Assembly (NCBI GenBank): GCA_022708585.1
Contig: JAKIYJ010000068.1
Span: 1-7,361 of the forward strand
Length of the DNA: 7,361 bases
Direction of reading: 5' to 3'
DNA from: Bacteroidota bacterium
Lineage (GTDB): Bacteria > Bacteroidota > Bacteroidia > Bacteroidales > JAKIYJ01
The stretch's first letter is position 1; the number at the start of each line of letters is the position of its first letter. Position numbers and translations under genes: made by a program. Shown here in pieces: positions 1 through 5,400 of the stretch. Under the pieces are notes generated by a model, which saw only the letters and a list, made by a program, of their open reading frames with translations, did not search any database and was not told the DNA's origin.

Positions 1-10
1 TGATGCTAAA

Positions 11-70
11 TACGATTTGAACAAAAAAATCTCATAATTATAAATAGAGAGCAATATTACACAAATCGTA
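11..70. repeat. 9-bp perfect inverted repeat upstream of truA
   Basis: TACGATTTG at 11-19 is the exact reverse complement of CAAATCGTA at 62-70, with 42 bp between them. It lies in the AT-rich region before truA. It could be an operator or a weak hairpin, but an isolated 9-bp match in such AT-rich DNA may be chance. No exact TAnnTTTG promoter box was found between it and truA. Confidence 0.3.
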
Positions 71-158
71 ATTTCAAATTTTTCTATTTAATTAATATAT
101 ATTTTCATCGTACATTTATGAAAATTTGAAATTATTTAATATATTACAAATTCCCTCA

Positions 159-926
159 ATGCGATATTTTATAAAATTATCTTATAAAGGCACAAATTAT
201 TTTGGCTGGCAAAAACAATACAATAGTAATACTGTACAATCTACTGTCGAAAATGCTTTGTCTGTCTATTTTAGATTGCCTCTGAAAGTTACCGGTGCAG
301 GTAGAACTGATACCGGCGTGCATGCACGTGAATTTTTCGCCCACTTTGATTTGCCCGATAATATTTCTTTATCTGATATTGATATTCAAAAAACGGTTTA
401 TAGCCTCAATGGCATTTTACCTCCCGATATTAAAATTATCGATTTATTTAAAGTAATCAGATCAGCTCACGCTCGTTTTAGCGCCATTTCAAGAACTTAT
501 CGCTATTATATTATTACAAAACCTAACCCCTTTTTAAATGATTTTTCCTGGTTCGTACCTTTTCCTCTCAATACAAACCTGATGAACTATTTAGCAAATT
601 TATTAATTCAAAATAAAGACTTTTCCGCTTTTACCAAAAAAAATTATAATAATAAAAATAATGTTTGCAATTTAAATTATGCAAAATGGGAAAATAAAAA
701 AAATATATTGATATTTACAATTACTTCGGATAGATTCTTACATAATATGGTTAGAGCTATTGTTGGTACTTTAATAGATGCAGGCCGTGAACATATTACA
801 TGTGATGAATTTATTGAAATTATAAAAAGCGGTAATAGAAGTAAAGCTGGCTCCTCTGCCCCTGCAAAAGGACTCTTTCTTGAAAAAATTGAATATCCAC
901 CTGATATATATATTAATTGTGCTTGA
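159..926 (+). CDS. truA: tRNA pseudouridine(38-40) synthase TruA
   Basis: This cytoplasmic enzyme isomerises uridine to pseudouridine at positions 38-40 in the anticodon stem-loop of many tRNAs. Counted from Met at 159, the 255-residue protein opens with the family N-terminus MRYFIKLSYKGTNYFGWQ. It carries the catalytic motif GAGRTDTGVHA, with the catalytic Asp at residue 51. SRTYRYY at 111-117 supplies the active-site Tyr114, FLHNMVRAIVGTL lies at 193-205, and the C-terminal GSSAPAKGLFLEKIEYP at 231-247 is typical. Length is normal for the family. The reading frame stays open upstream to a TTG at 126, which would add 11 residues unlike any TruA start, so the ATG at 159 is preferred. It appears to be monocistronic within the window and converges on the FGE-fold gene. 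Nothing looks degraded. Confidence 0.96.
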   Translation: MRYFIKLSYKGTNYFGWQKQYNSNTVQSTVENALSVYFRLPLKVTGAGRTDTGVHAREFFAHFDLPDNISLSDIDIQKTVYSLNGILPPDIKIIDLFKVIRSAHARFSAISRTYRYYIITKPNPFLNDFSWFVPFPLNTNLMNYLANLLIQNKDFSAFTKKNYNNKNNVCNLNYAKWENKKNILIFTITSDRFLHNMVRAIVGTLIDAGREHITCDEFIEIIKSGNRSKAGSSAPAKGLFLEKIEYPPDIYINCA

Positions 927-986
927 TATATGAAATTCGAAAAAATTGAAATATAAAAATTTTGACCCCATTCTCTCTTCCAAAAA

Positions 987-1120
987 GTTTGAACCCGCTT
1001 CGAAAAATCACTTTTACATTGAATTATTTTTTATCAAAATAAATAAATCAATTTCATAGATAAATTGATTAAAAATATAGATAAATTTAATTATAATTTA
1101 ATTTATAGACTTTTCAAGGC
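987..1120 (+). repeat. Palindromic intergenic repeat, copy A
   Basis: First of three copies of an AT-rich palindromic element; the others are at 2112-2240 and 5097-5239. Outer arms at 997-1009 and 1108-1120 pair at 10 of 13 positions. The core holds a 9-bp stem, AATCAATTT (1046-1054) with AAATTGATT (1062-1070), around the loop CATAGAT, which is identical in all copies. This copy fills the convergent gap between truA and the FGE-fold gene and stops 10 nt before the latter's stop codon. It may be a non-autonomous mobile element (MITE-like) or a structured mRNA 3' end. No coding potential was seen. Confidence 0.75.
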
Positions 1121-1130
1121 AATCTCAACC

Positions 1131-2054
1131 TTATTTTTCCATTGCAACTCTAAATCCCAGATTTAAAGAGTTGGATTTTGGATCAAGTCCTACTCTCCTG
1201 CTAACCCTTAACTGTCCCGGCCCATCCAGCCAGCTTCCACCTCTCGCTACTTTCATATCACCAGATTTTGCACCAACAGGGTTCTTAACACCATCACTGT
1301 TATCATATTGATGAGAAAACCAATCACTGCACCATTCCCAAACATTACCAGCCAGATCATATATTCCAAGAACATTGGGTTCAAATTTTCCAACAGGTGC
1401 AACAAAAACATATGAGTCATTATATCCTGGTGCAATCCTTATATCAGGATATATACGTTTTAAACTCTCATCCGCAAAATTACCAGGATGTTTCCCTACT
1501 GGCGGCTCGTTCCCCCATACATATTTAATGTTTTGCCCGCAATTACGTGCAACATATTCCCATTCAGTTTCAGTAGGCAATCTGTACTGTTTCCCTGTCT
1601 TTTCTGATAACCAATCACAGTATGCTTTTGCTCCATACCAGTTTACAAAAGTAACAGGATAATCCTCATACCCCTTTTTTACCCAAAATTTCCCCTCCGA
1701 CAGATAGATATTGCATTTTTGAAGAGTGTCATCATCCCATTTGCCCGAAAGATTAATCCATTCAATAACTTTTTCTTTATTATTACCTTTATCATTAAGA
1801 AATTCACAAAACTCCTTATTTGTAACTTCATATTTGCCAATATAAAAATCACTTACAATAACTGTATGAACAGGTTTCTCGTTCACTTCTCCATCTTCAC
1901 TCCCAAGTTTAAATGTACCACCTTTTACAAGTACAGTTTCAGGTACTGTTATTACATTGGGTTGAAAATTTATACCACTTGTTTGGCAATTAACCTTAAT
2001 TATTGTAATAAAAAATAACATACAACCGGAAATTATTTTTATTTTGTTAATCAT
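1131..2054 (-). CDS. Secreted FGE-sulfatase/SUMF1-fold protein, probably non-catalytic
   Basis: This 307-residue protein has the formylglycine-generating-enzyme (SUMF1/PvdO/EgtB-type) fold. An N-terminal signal (NKIK, then a hydrophobic stretch at about 8-20) suggests export. Cys23 follows it, but the lipobox is poor, so lipoprotein status is uncertain. Family landmarks are VLVKGGTFKLGS (41-52), DFYIGKYEVTNKEF (69-82), YPVTFVNWYGAKAYCDWLS (132-150), YRLPTETEWEYVAR (157-170), GIYDLAGNVWEWCSDWF (230-246), RGGSW (271-275) and LGFRVA (299-304). In true formylglycine-generating enzymes two catalytic cysteines follow RGGS; here these positions appear to be Asp277 and Leu282, so sulfatase activation is unlikely. 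The family also includes structural or carbohydrate-associated proteins and the gliding/T9SS proteins GldJ and GldK, but this protein is shorter than those. A separate -7 promoter box lies just upstream. Its exact role is unknown. Confidence 0.88.
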   Translation of the reverse strand: MINKIKIISGCMLFFITIIKVNCQTSGINFQPNVITVPETVLVKGGTFKLGSEDGEVNEKPVHTVIVSDFYIGKYEVTNKEFCEFLNDKGNNKEKVIEWINLSGKWDDDTLQKCNIYLSEGKFWVKKGYEDYPVTFVNWYGAKAYCDWLSEKTGKQYRLPTETEWEYVARNCGQNIKYVWGNEPPVGKHPGNFADESLKRIYPDIRIAPGYNDSYVFVAPVGKFEPNVLGIYDLAGNVWEWCSDWFSHQYDNSDGVKNPVGAKSGDMKVARGGSWLDGPGQLRVSRRVGLDPKSNSLNLGFRVAMEK

Positions 2055-2074
2055 AATTCATCATAGTTTTTATG

Positions 2075-2082
2075 CAAAATTA
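2075..2082 (-). promoter_or_regulatory. Bacteroidota -7 promoter box for the FGE-fold gene
   Basis: On the minus strand this reads TAATTTTG, an exact match to the Bacteroidota sigma-ABfr -7 consensus TAnnTTTG. It ends about 20 nt before the start codon at 2054, giving a plausible short leader. The only upstream TTG is about 15 nt away, shorter than the usual gap, so the -33 box is weak. The box suggests that the FGE-fold gene is transcribed separately from the operon behind it. Confidence 0.5.
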
Positions 2083-2111
2083 TATTAATATGAAATTCAA
2101 TTAAAATTATT

Positions 2112-2240
2112 GAGTCCACTCCGAAAACTCATTTTTATTTTAAATTACTTTTTATAAAACAAATTAACCAATTTCATAGATAAATTGATTAAAAATATAG
2201 ATATATTTGATTAAAATTTGATTTATAGACTTTTAGAAGT
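2112..2240 (+). repeat. Palindromic intergenic repeat, copy B
   Basis: Second copy of the element at 987-1120 and in the same orientation. Imperfect outer arms lie at 2118-2130 (ACTCCGAAAACTC) and 2228-2240 (GACTTTTAGAAGT). The core stem CAATTT (2169-2174) with AAATTG (2182-2187) encloses the invariant loop CATAGAT, and four further base pairs follow beyond one mismatch. Arm-to-arm length is 123 bp, against 124 in copy A and 123 in copy C. It ends 7 nt before the stop codon of the NAD(P)HX repair gene and lies between two genes of the same strand. It could act as a 3' structure for nnr mRNA. Confidence 0.75.
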
Positions 2241-2247
2241 ATGCTCA

Positions 2248-3753
2248 TTATTTTAATTCTAAAAAGGCTTCTCCCAGATTTTCAATAATATCGCTAGATA
2301 TAACTGATATTTCGCTTTTTTTCTCCGCCGCTATGTCGCCAGCTTTACCATGAGCCCAAACCCCAAGCAGGCAGGCTTCAAAAGAAGTATAACCTTGTGA
2401 AAGTAAACCAGTTAACACCCCGGTTAAAACATCTCCACTGCCTGCTGTTGCCATTCCAGGATTCCCGGTCGAATTAAACCATATATTCCCATCAGGTGTA
2501 CTGATTGAAGAATTAAATCCTTTTAGTACAATATAAACATTATATTTGCAGGAGAAAGCCAATTGCATTTCTATTTTTTCCCTGTCATCATTGTATTTCC
2601 CAACTAATCTTTTAAATTCTCCGGGATGCGGAGTCAGTATAGAATTTTTTGGTAAAAATGAAAGCCATGTCGGGTTTTGTGATAAAATATTAATGGCATC
2701 TGCATCAATAACTATAGGGTTTTGATAATTTTGAAGCAAAAATTTCAGGGCTGATGCAGTTTCATCTTCTTGTCCTATGCCAGGTCCTATGCCAATAGCA
2801 TCATAATTTTCTTTAAAATTAAATGGTGTAATAAAATTCGTAGAACTATCAACAGAAACCATTGCCTCAGGAATAGCAGTTTGCATAATCTGATAAGCAC
2901 ACTGTGGAATTCGCACCGTTAGTAAGCCAGTGCCGGCTCTCAAACAAGCTTTGGCAGATAAAACAGCAGCCCCTATTTTTCCATAACTTCCACTTATTAA
3001 AAGTGAATGCCCATAAGTACCTTTATGTGAAAATTGTTTGCGTAACCTTATTAATCCCTTGACATCTGTCTTTTCAATATAAAAATATTTTGTATCAAGT
3101 GATGCTATATAACTTTTATCAAGTCCTATATCCAGAATATACCATCGTCCAACATAAACACTATTTTCGGAAAAGAAAAAAGAAAGTTCAGGACATTGAA
3201 ACGTAAGAGTAACATCAGATTGAACTATAATATCTGAATTCAAATCCTGTTCTTTATCTTCCCAAAGTCCAGAAGGAACATCAATAGAGATTACAAAATT
3301 ATTATTTCTATTTATATAATCAATTATTTCGCCTGCCAATCCGCTGACAGGTTTCGACAATTCCCTCCCGTATAAAGCATCAATAACAACACAACTGCTG
3401 TCATAATCGGGCATGTCATCAATAATACTTATTATTAAAACATTTGCCCTGTTTTGTTTTTTAAGCCTTTCATAATTCAAATTAAAAACATCTGAATACG
3501 AGGGAGCATTAAGACAAACAACTGTAACTTGATATTCGGCATCTGAAAGCAAACGGGCTATTATCAACCCATTGCCGCCATTGTTGCCAGGACCACAGAA
3601 AATAATAAAAGAAACCGTCTTATCCCAATTTTGTTTAATAAAATCAGCACATTTCTCCGCTGCACGTTCCATAAGACCGTCATCCGATATCGGCTCATTT
3701 ATCATAGTATATTCGGCAGCTTCCCTAATTTGCTTAATTGTTAATACTTTCAT
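2248..3753 (-). CDS. nnr: Bifunctional NAD(P)HX epimerase / ADP-dependent NAD(P)HX dehydratase
   Basis: This metabolite-repair enzyme acts on damaged, hydrated NADH and NADPH. The N-terminal YjeF_N/NnrE domain (about 1-215) interconverts the R and S epimers of NAD(P)HX. The C-terminal YjeF_C/NnrD domain (about 230-501) dehydrates the S form using ADP. NnrE landmarks are CGPGNNGGNG (53-62), VIDALYGRELSKPVSG (123-138) and SIDVPSG (156-162). NnrD landmarks are GHSLLISGSYGKIGAA (248-263), AGTGLLTV (273-280), GIGPGIG (321-327), TPHPGEF (374-380), VLKG (409-412) and NPGMATAGSGDVLTG (431-445), which includes the catalytic-type GSGD with Asp441. At 501 residues it is full length for the fused form. 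Asn61 stands where the family usually has Asp (GGDG). The start overlaps the stop of the upstream DUF2752 gene (ATGA), so the two are probably translationally coupled. Confidence 0.95.
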   Translation of the reverse strand: MKVLTIKQIREAAEYTMINEPISDDGLMERAAEKCADFIKQNWDKTVSFIIFCGPGNNGGNGLIIARLLSDAEYQVTVVCLNAPSYSDVFNLNYERLKKQNRANVLIISIIDDMPDYDSSCVVIDALYGRELSKPVSGLAGEIIDYINRNNNFVISIDVPSGLWEDKEQDLNSDIIVQSDVTLTFQCPELSFFFSENSVYVGRWYILDIGLDKSYIASLDTKYFYIEKTDVKGLIRLRKQFSHKGTYGHSLLISGSYGKIGAAVLSAKACLRAGTGLLTVRIPQCAYQIMQTAIPEAMVSVDSSTNFITPFNFKENYDAIGIGPGIGQEDETASALKFLLQNYQNPIVIDADAINILSQNPTWLSFLPKNSILTPHPGEFKRLVGKYNDDREKIEMQLAFSCKYNVYIVLKGFNSSISTPDGNIWFNSTGNPGMATAGSGDVLTGVLTGLLSQGYTSFEACLLGVWAHGKAGDIAAEKKSEISVISSDIIENLGEAFLELK

Positions 3754-4067
3754 ATTATTTTAATATTAAAATTTACAATCATTTTATAAACATAGTTTAT
3801 TACAATTATAACAACCGTAAAAATAAAACAGTATTTTAAAAAATTTGCACCATTTTTAAATTTGAATATCAAATGCAAAATTAAATATATAAACATACAA
3901 ATTGTAGGTATTAAGGCTGGATATACCTTAATACTTTCAACAATATTTCCTTTAAGTAATTCTATTAAGGCTGTTTGCATACCACAACCAGGACAATCAA
4001 TACCAAGAAATTTCCTGTAAAAGCAAGGTAACTGATGCCGCTCAATCCAATGGACTATATAATGCAT
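3750..4067 (-). CDS. DUF2752 small membrane protein
   Basis: This 105-residue protein matches the DUF2752 pattern: a short N-terminus with a cysteine (Cys15), then GIDCPGCGMQTALIELLKGN at 22-41, which holds the signature CPGCG (Cys25 and Cys28). Two hydrophobic segments follow, at about 48-70 and 77-96, so it should sit in the inner membrane. The biochemical function of DUF2752 is not established. The paired cysteines suggest metal binding or redox chemistry, but that is inference. Its TGA overlaps the ATG of the NAD(P)HX repair gene, so it is the first gene of a two-gene operon. Length is normal for the family. The gene is oriented divergently from the response regulator. Confidence 0.88.
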   Translation of the reverse strand: MHYIVHWIERHQLPCFYRKFLGIDCPGCGMQTALIELLKGNIVESIKVYPALIPTICMFIYLILHLIFKFKNGANFLKYCFIFTVVIIVINYVYKMIVNFNIKII

Positions 4068-4084
4068 TACAAATTAAATTTTTA

Positions 4085-4180
4085 ACTTTTTTTTAAGATG
4101 TTATACAAAATAACCAATTTATAGGTAAAATTATATATAAATGTTTAATTTTGTAATTTAAAAGTTTGAATCTGCTACAA
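4085..4180 (+). repeat. Possible degenerate fourth copy of the intergenic repeat
   Basis: AACCAATTTATAGGTAAAATT (about 4112-4132) resembles the core of copy B, and AAAGTTTGAATCTGCT (about 4161-4176) resembles the left end of copy A (AAAGTTTGAACCCGCTT). The order and spacing do not match one intact element, and the region is so AT-rich that chance similarity is possible. It lies in the divergent spacer between the DUF2752 gene and the response regulator. Confidence 0.25.
4146..4153 (+). promoter_or_regulatory. Candidate -7 promoter box for the response regulator
   Basis: TAATTTTG is an exact TAnnTTTG match facing the response regulator, about 210 bp before its start. No TTTG or TTG stands at the usual distance upstream. 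If used, the leader RNA would contain the whole 136-nt palindrome at 4207-4342. This is a weak call based on one box. Confidence 0.25.
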
Positions 4181-4206
4181 ACAAGATAAAATATAAATAG
4201 TATAAT

Positions 4207-4342
4207 GAGTGTCTGTCCATAAAGTCAAAAGTTTGTTTCAGAATGTTCGAGGTTTCGATAGCCTGAAAATCGGGAGTGTACTAAACATAACTGATTTGAA
4301 GGCTGAGAATAACGATGAAATCGGACATTATGGACAAACTCT
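4207..4342. repeat. 136-bp imperfect palindrome with MITE-like terminal inverted repeats
   Basis: The ends GAGTGTCTGTCCATAAAGTC (4207-4226) and GACATTATGGACAAACTCT (4324-4342) form an imperfect terminal inverted repeat. Inside, AGCCTGAAAATC (4260-4271) pairs imperfectly with GATTTGAAGGCT (4293-4304) around a 21-nt loop, so the whole element can fold back on itself. It is visibly richer in G+C than the flanking DNA, which suggests insertion. No open frame or transposase is present, and I see no clear target-site duplication. Its right end is 21 bp from the response regulator start, so the promoter is either inside it or has been displaced by it. A non-autonomous transposon remnant is the most likely identity. 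Confidence 0.65.
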
Positions 4343-4363
4343 AATTATAAATTATTTGTCTCG

Positions 4364-4993
4364 ATGATTAGTGCTTATATTATTGATGATTTTACTTTGT
4401 TTAGAGAAGGAATAAAAGAGATTTTAAAAACTTATGATTCTATATATATAGCAGGAGATAACACAAAAAAAAATTTTCATCCCGAAAAAATTAAAGCTCC
4501 TCAACCCGATATAATATTGTTGGTACAAAATAAAGAAGATTCAATAACTTTAAAAATTTGCAAGGAATTATCCTTGACCCCGTTCCATTATAAAATTTTA
4601 ATCATCGGCGATTCAGAACGCAATCAAAATATAATAAATTTGTTTAATGCCGGTGCATCGGGCTTCGTATCAAAAAATGCTTCCGTCGAAGAATTATTTA
4701 AGGCAATTACATCTGTGCTGAAAGGTAAGCATAACTTTTCTCAAAAAATTGCCAAAATCATGTCAACTGCAACACATAAACAGAAAACTTATAAAACTGA
4801 ACTCTCTGCAAAAGAAATAGAAATTGTTGCCTGTATGATTGAAGGTATGCATAATAAACAAATAGCCGAAAAACTTAATATCAGTTATAGAACTGTTGAA
4901 GTTCATAAATCTCATATTTTCAACAAATTACATACTTCAAATATAGCCGATATTATTAAATATGCCTTACAAAATGGTTTATATAAATTATAA
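4364..4993 (+). CDS. LuxR/NarL-family response regulator with degenerate receiver
   Basis: A 209-residue cytoplasmic regulator. The N-terminal receiver (about 1-122) keeps the acidic pair Asp8-Asp9 (YIIDDFTLFREG) and Lys104 (GFVSKNAS). The C-terminal LuxR-type helix-turn-helix (about 145-205: ELSAKEIEIVACMIEGMHNK, then IAEKLNISYRTVEVHKSHIF) looks intact and should bind DNA. The phosphoacceptor motif, normally PDvvLLD, reads PDIILLV, so Val54 replaces the Asp. The switch Ser/Thr position reads Gly82 in LIIGDSE. This suggests control independent of phosphorylation. No sensor kinase is present in the window, so the target genes are unknown. The ATG at 4364 gives the normal receiver N-terminus. 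The gene is alone on its strand and converges on the dehydratase gene. A palindromic element ends 21 bp upstream. Confidence 0.92.
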   Translation: MISAYIIDDFTLFREGIKEILKTYDSIYIAGDNTKKNFHPEKIKAPQPDIILLVQNKEDSITLKICKELSLTPFHYKILIIGDSERNQNIINLFNAGASGFVSKNASVEELFKAITSVLKGKHNFSQKIAKIMSTATHKQKTYKTELSAKEIEIVACMIEGMHNKQIAEKLNISYRTVEVHKSHIFNKLHTSNIADIIKYALQNGLYKL

Positions 4994-5002
4994 AAAGTTT
5001 AC

Positions 5003-5019
5003 CACAGGGTTGTCCTGTG
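5003..5019 (+). terminator. Short hairpin just after the response regulator
   Basis: CACAGG (5003-5008) pairs with CCTGTG (5014-5019) around the loop GTTGT, starting 9 nt after the stop codon, with weak extension by flanking GTT/AAC bases. No T-run follows directly, so it is not a classical intrinsic terminator. A second G+C-rich patch at 5051-5074 is followed by CTTTTATTTTTG, which may provide the actual stop. Confidence 0.4.
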
Positions 5020-5096
5020 TAACTTCATATGTGATGATTAATTGTGGTTTGCCATAAGGTCGCCCCTGCAAGGCTTTTATTTTTGTTCAATTTTAT

Positions 5097-5239
5097 GTTT
5101 AAACCCACTCCGAAAACTTATTTTTATGTTGAATTATTTTTTTGATAAAATAAATTAATTAATTTCATAGATAAATTAATTATAAATATATAAATTTAAT
5201 TAGAATAAAATTTATCAATTTTTCGGAGTGAATTCATAC
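5097..5239 (+). repeat. Palindromic intergenic repeat, copy C (best-preserved ends)
   Basis: Third copy of the element and the clearest. CACTCCGAAAA (5106-5116) is a perfect inverted repeat of TTTTCGGAGTG (5220-5230). Pairing continues outward imperfectly to GTTTAAACC (from 5097) and TTCATAC (to 5239). The core stem is a 10-bp match, 5156-5165 with 5173-5182, around the same CATAGAT loop. Where copies A and B have a C-G pair in this stem, copy C has T-A, so pairing is preserved. No transposase is nearby. Confidence 0.8.
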
Positions 5240-5291
5240 ATTATATATAAAATTTTGAGTATAATAATTTTTTACAATTATAACATAAATG

Positions 5292-5344
5292 CCATAATGT
5301 GCCGTTTCTCATCCTCGTTACAAACGAGGATGAGAATGGGACAT
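5292..5344. repeat. REP-like strong hairpin
   Basis: TCTCATCCTCGTT (5307-5319) and AACGAGGATGAGA (5323-5335) form a perfect 13-bp stem with the 3-nt loop ACA. A broken outer stem follows, including ATGT (5297-5300) with ACAT (5341-5344). It is much richer in G+C than its surroundings. No T-run follows on either strand, so it could block read-through between convergent genes or be a dispersed REP/REPIN-type palindrome. Its left flank shares CCATAATGT and further ordered blocks with the reverse complement of 4308-4333. Confidence 0.65.
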
Positions 5345-5400
5345 ATTTAGGAAAAATGTTTTTGAAGAACTTGCTTAAATCGTATTTAACAGGGAAATTT

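Larger units (their letters stand above)
4994..5400. other. 407-bp convergent non-coding spacer
   Basis: This gap lies between the 3' ends of the response regulator and the dehydratase gene. It holds a short hairpin (5003-5019), a G+C-rich patch followed by a T-rich run (5051-5086), palindromic repeat copy C (5097-5239) and a strong REP-like hairpin (5292-5344). I see no credible open frame, tRNA or transposase fragment. The remaining 56 bp before the dehydratase stop codon show nothing recognisable. Confidence 0.7.

Noticed and set aside
126..158. TTG-initiated N-terminal extension of truA
   Set aside because: The 11 added residues do not resemble any TruA N-terminus, while Met at 159 gives the standard family start MRYFIKLSYKGTNYFGW.
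771..983. Minus-strand 70-codon open frame over the end of truA
   Set aside because: It overlaps the conserved C-terminus of truA and has no recognisable domain; it is an antisense shadow.
1719..2018. Plus-strand 99-codon open frame opposite the FGE-fold gene
   Set aside because: It lies entirely within a well-supported gene on the other strand and its low-complexity, Phe/Ile/Lys-rich translation matches no family.
1131..2054. Calling the FGE-fold gene a sulfatase-activating enzyme or GldJ/GldK
   Set aside because: The catalytic cysteines are not at the expected positions and the protein is shorter than GldJ or GldK.
987..5239. The spaced repeats as a CRISPR array
   Set aside because: Copies are kilobases apart, about 125 bp long and imperfect, with genes between them; there are no short regular spacers or cas genes.
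7..5388. 12-nt inverted match TAAATACGATTT at 7-18 and 5377-5388
   Set aside because: A single 12-mer match in DNA this AT-rich over 7 kb is expected by chance often enough, and the flanks do not continue the match.
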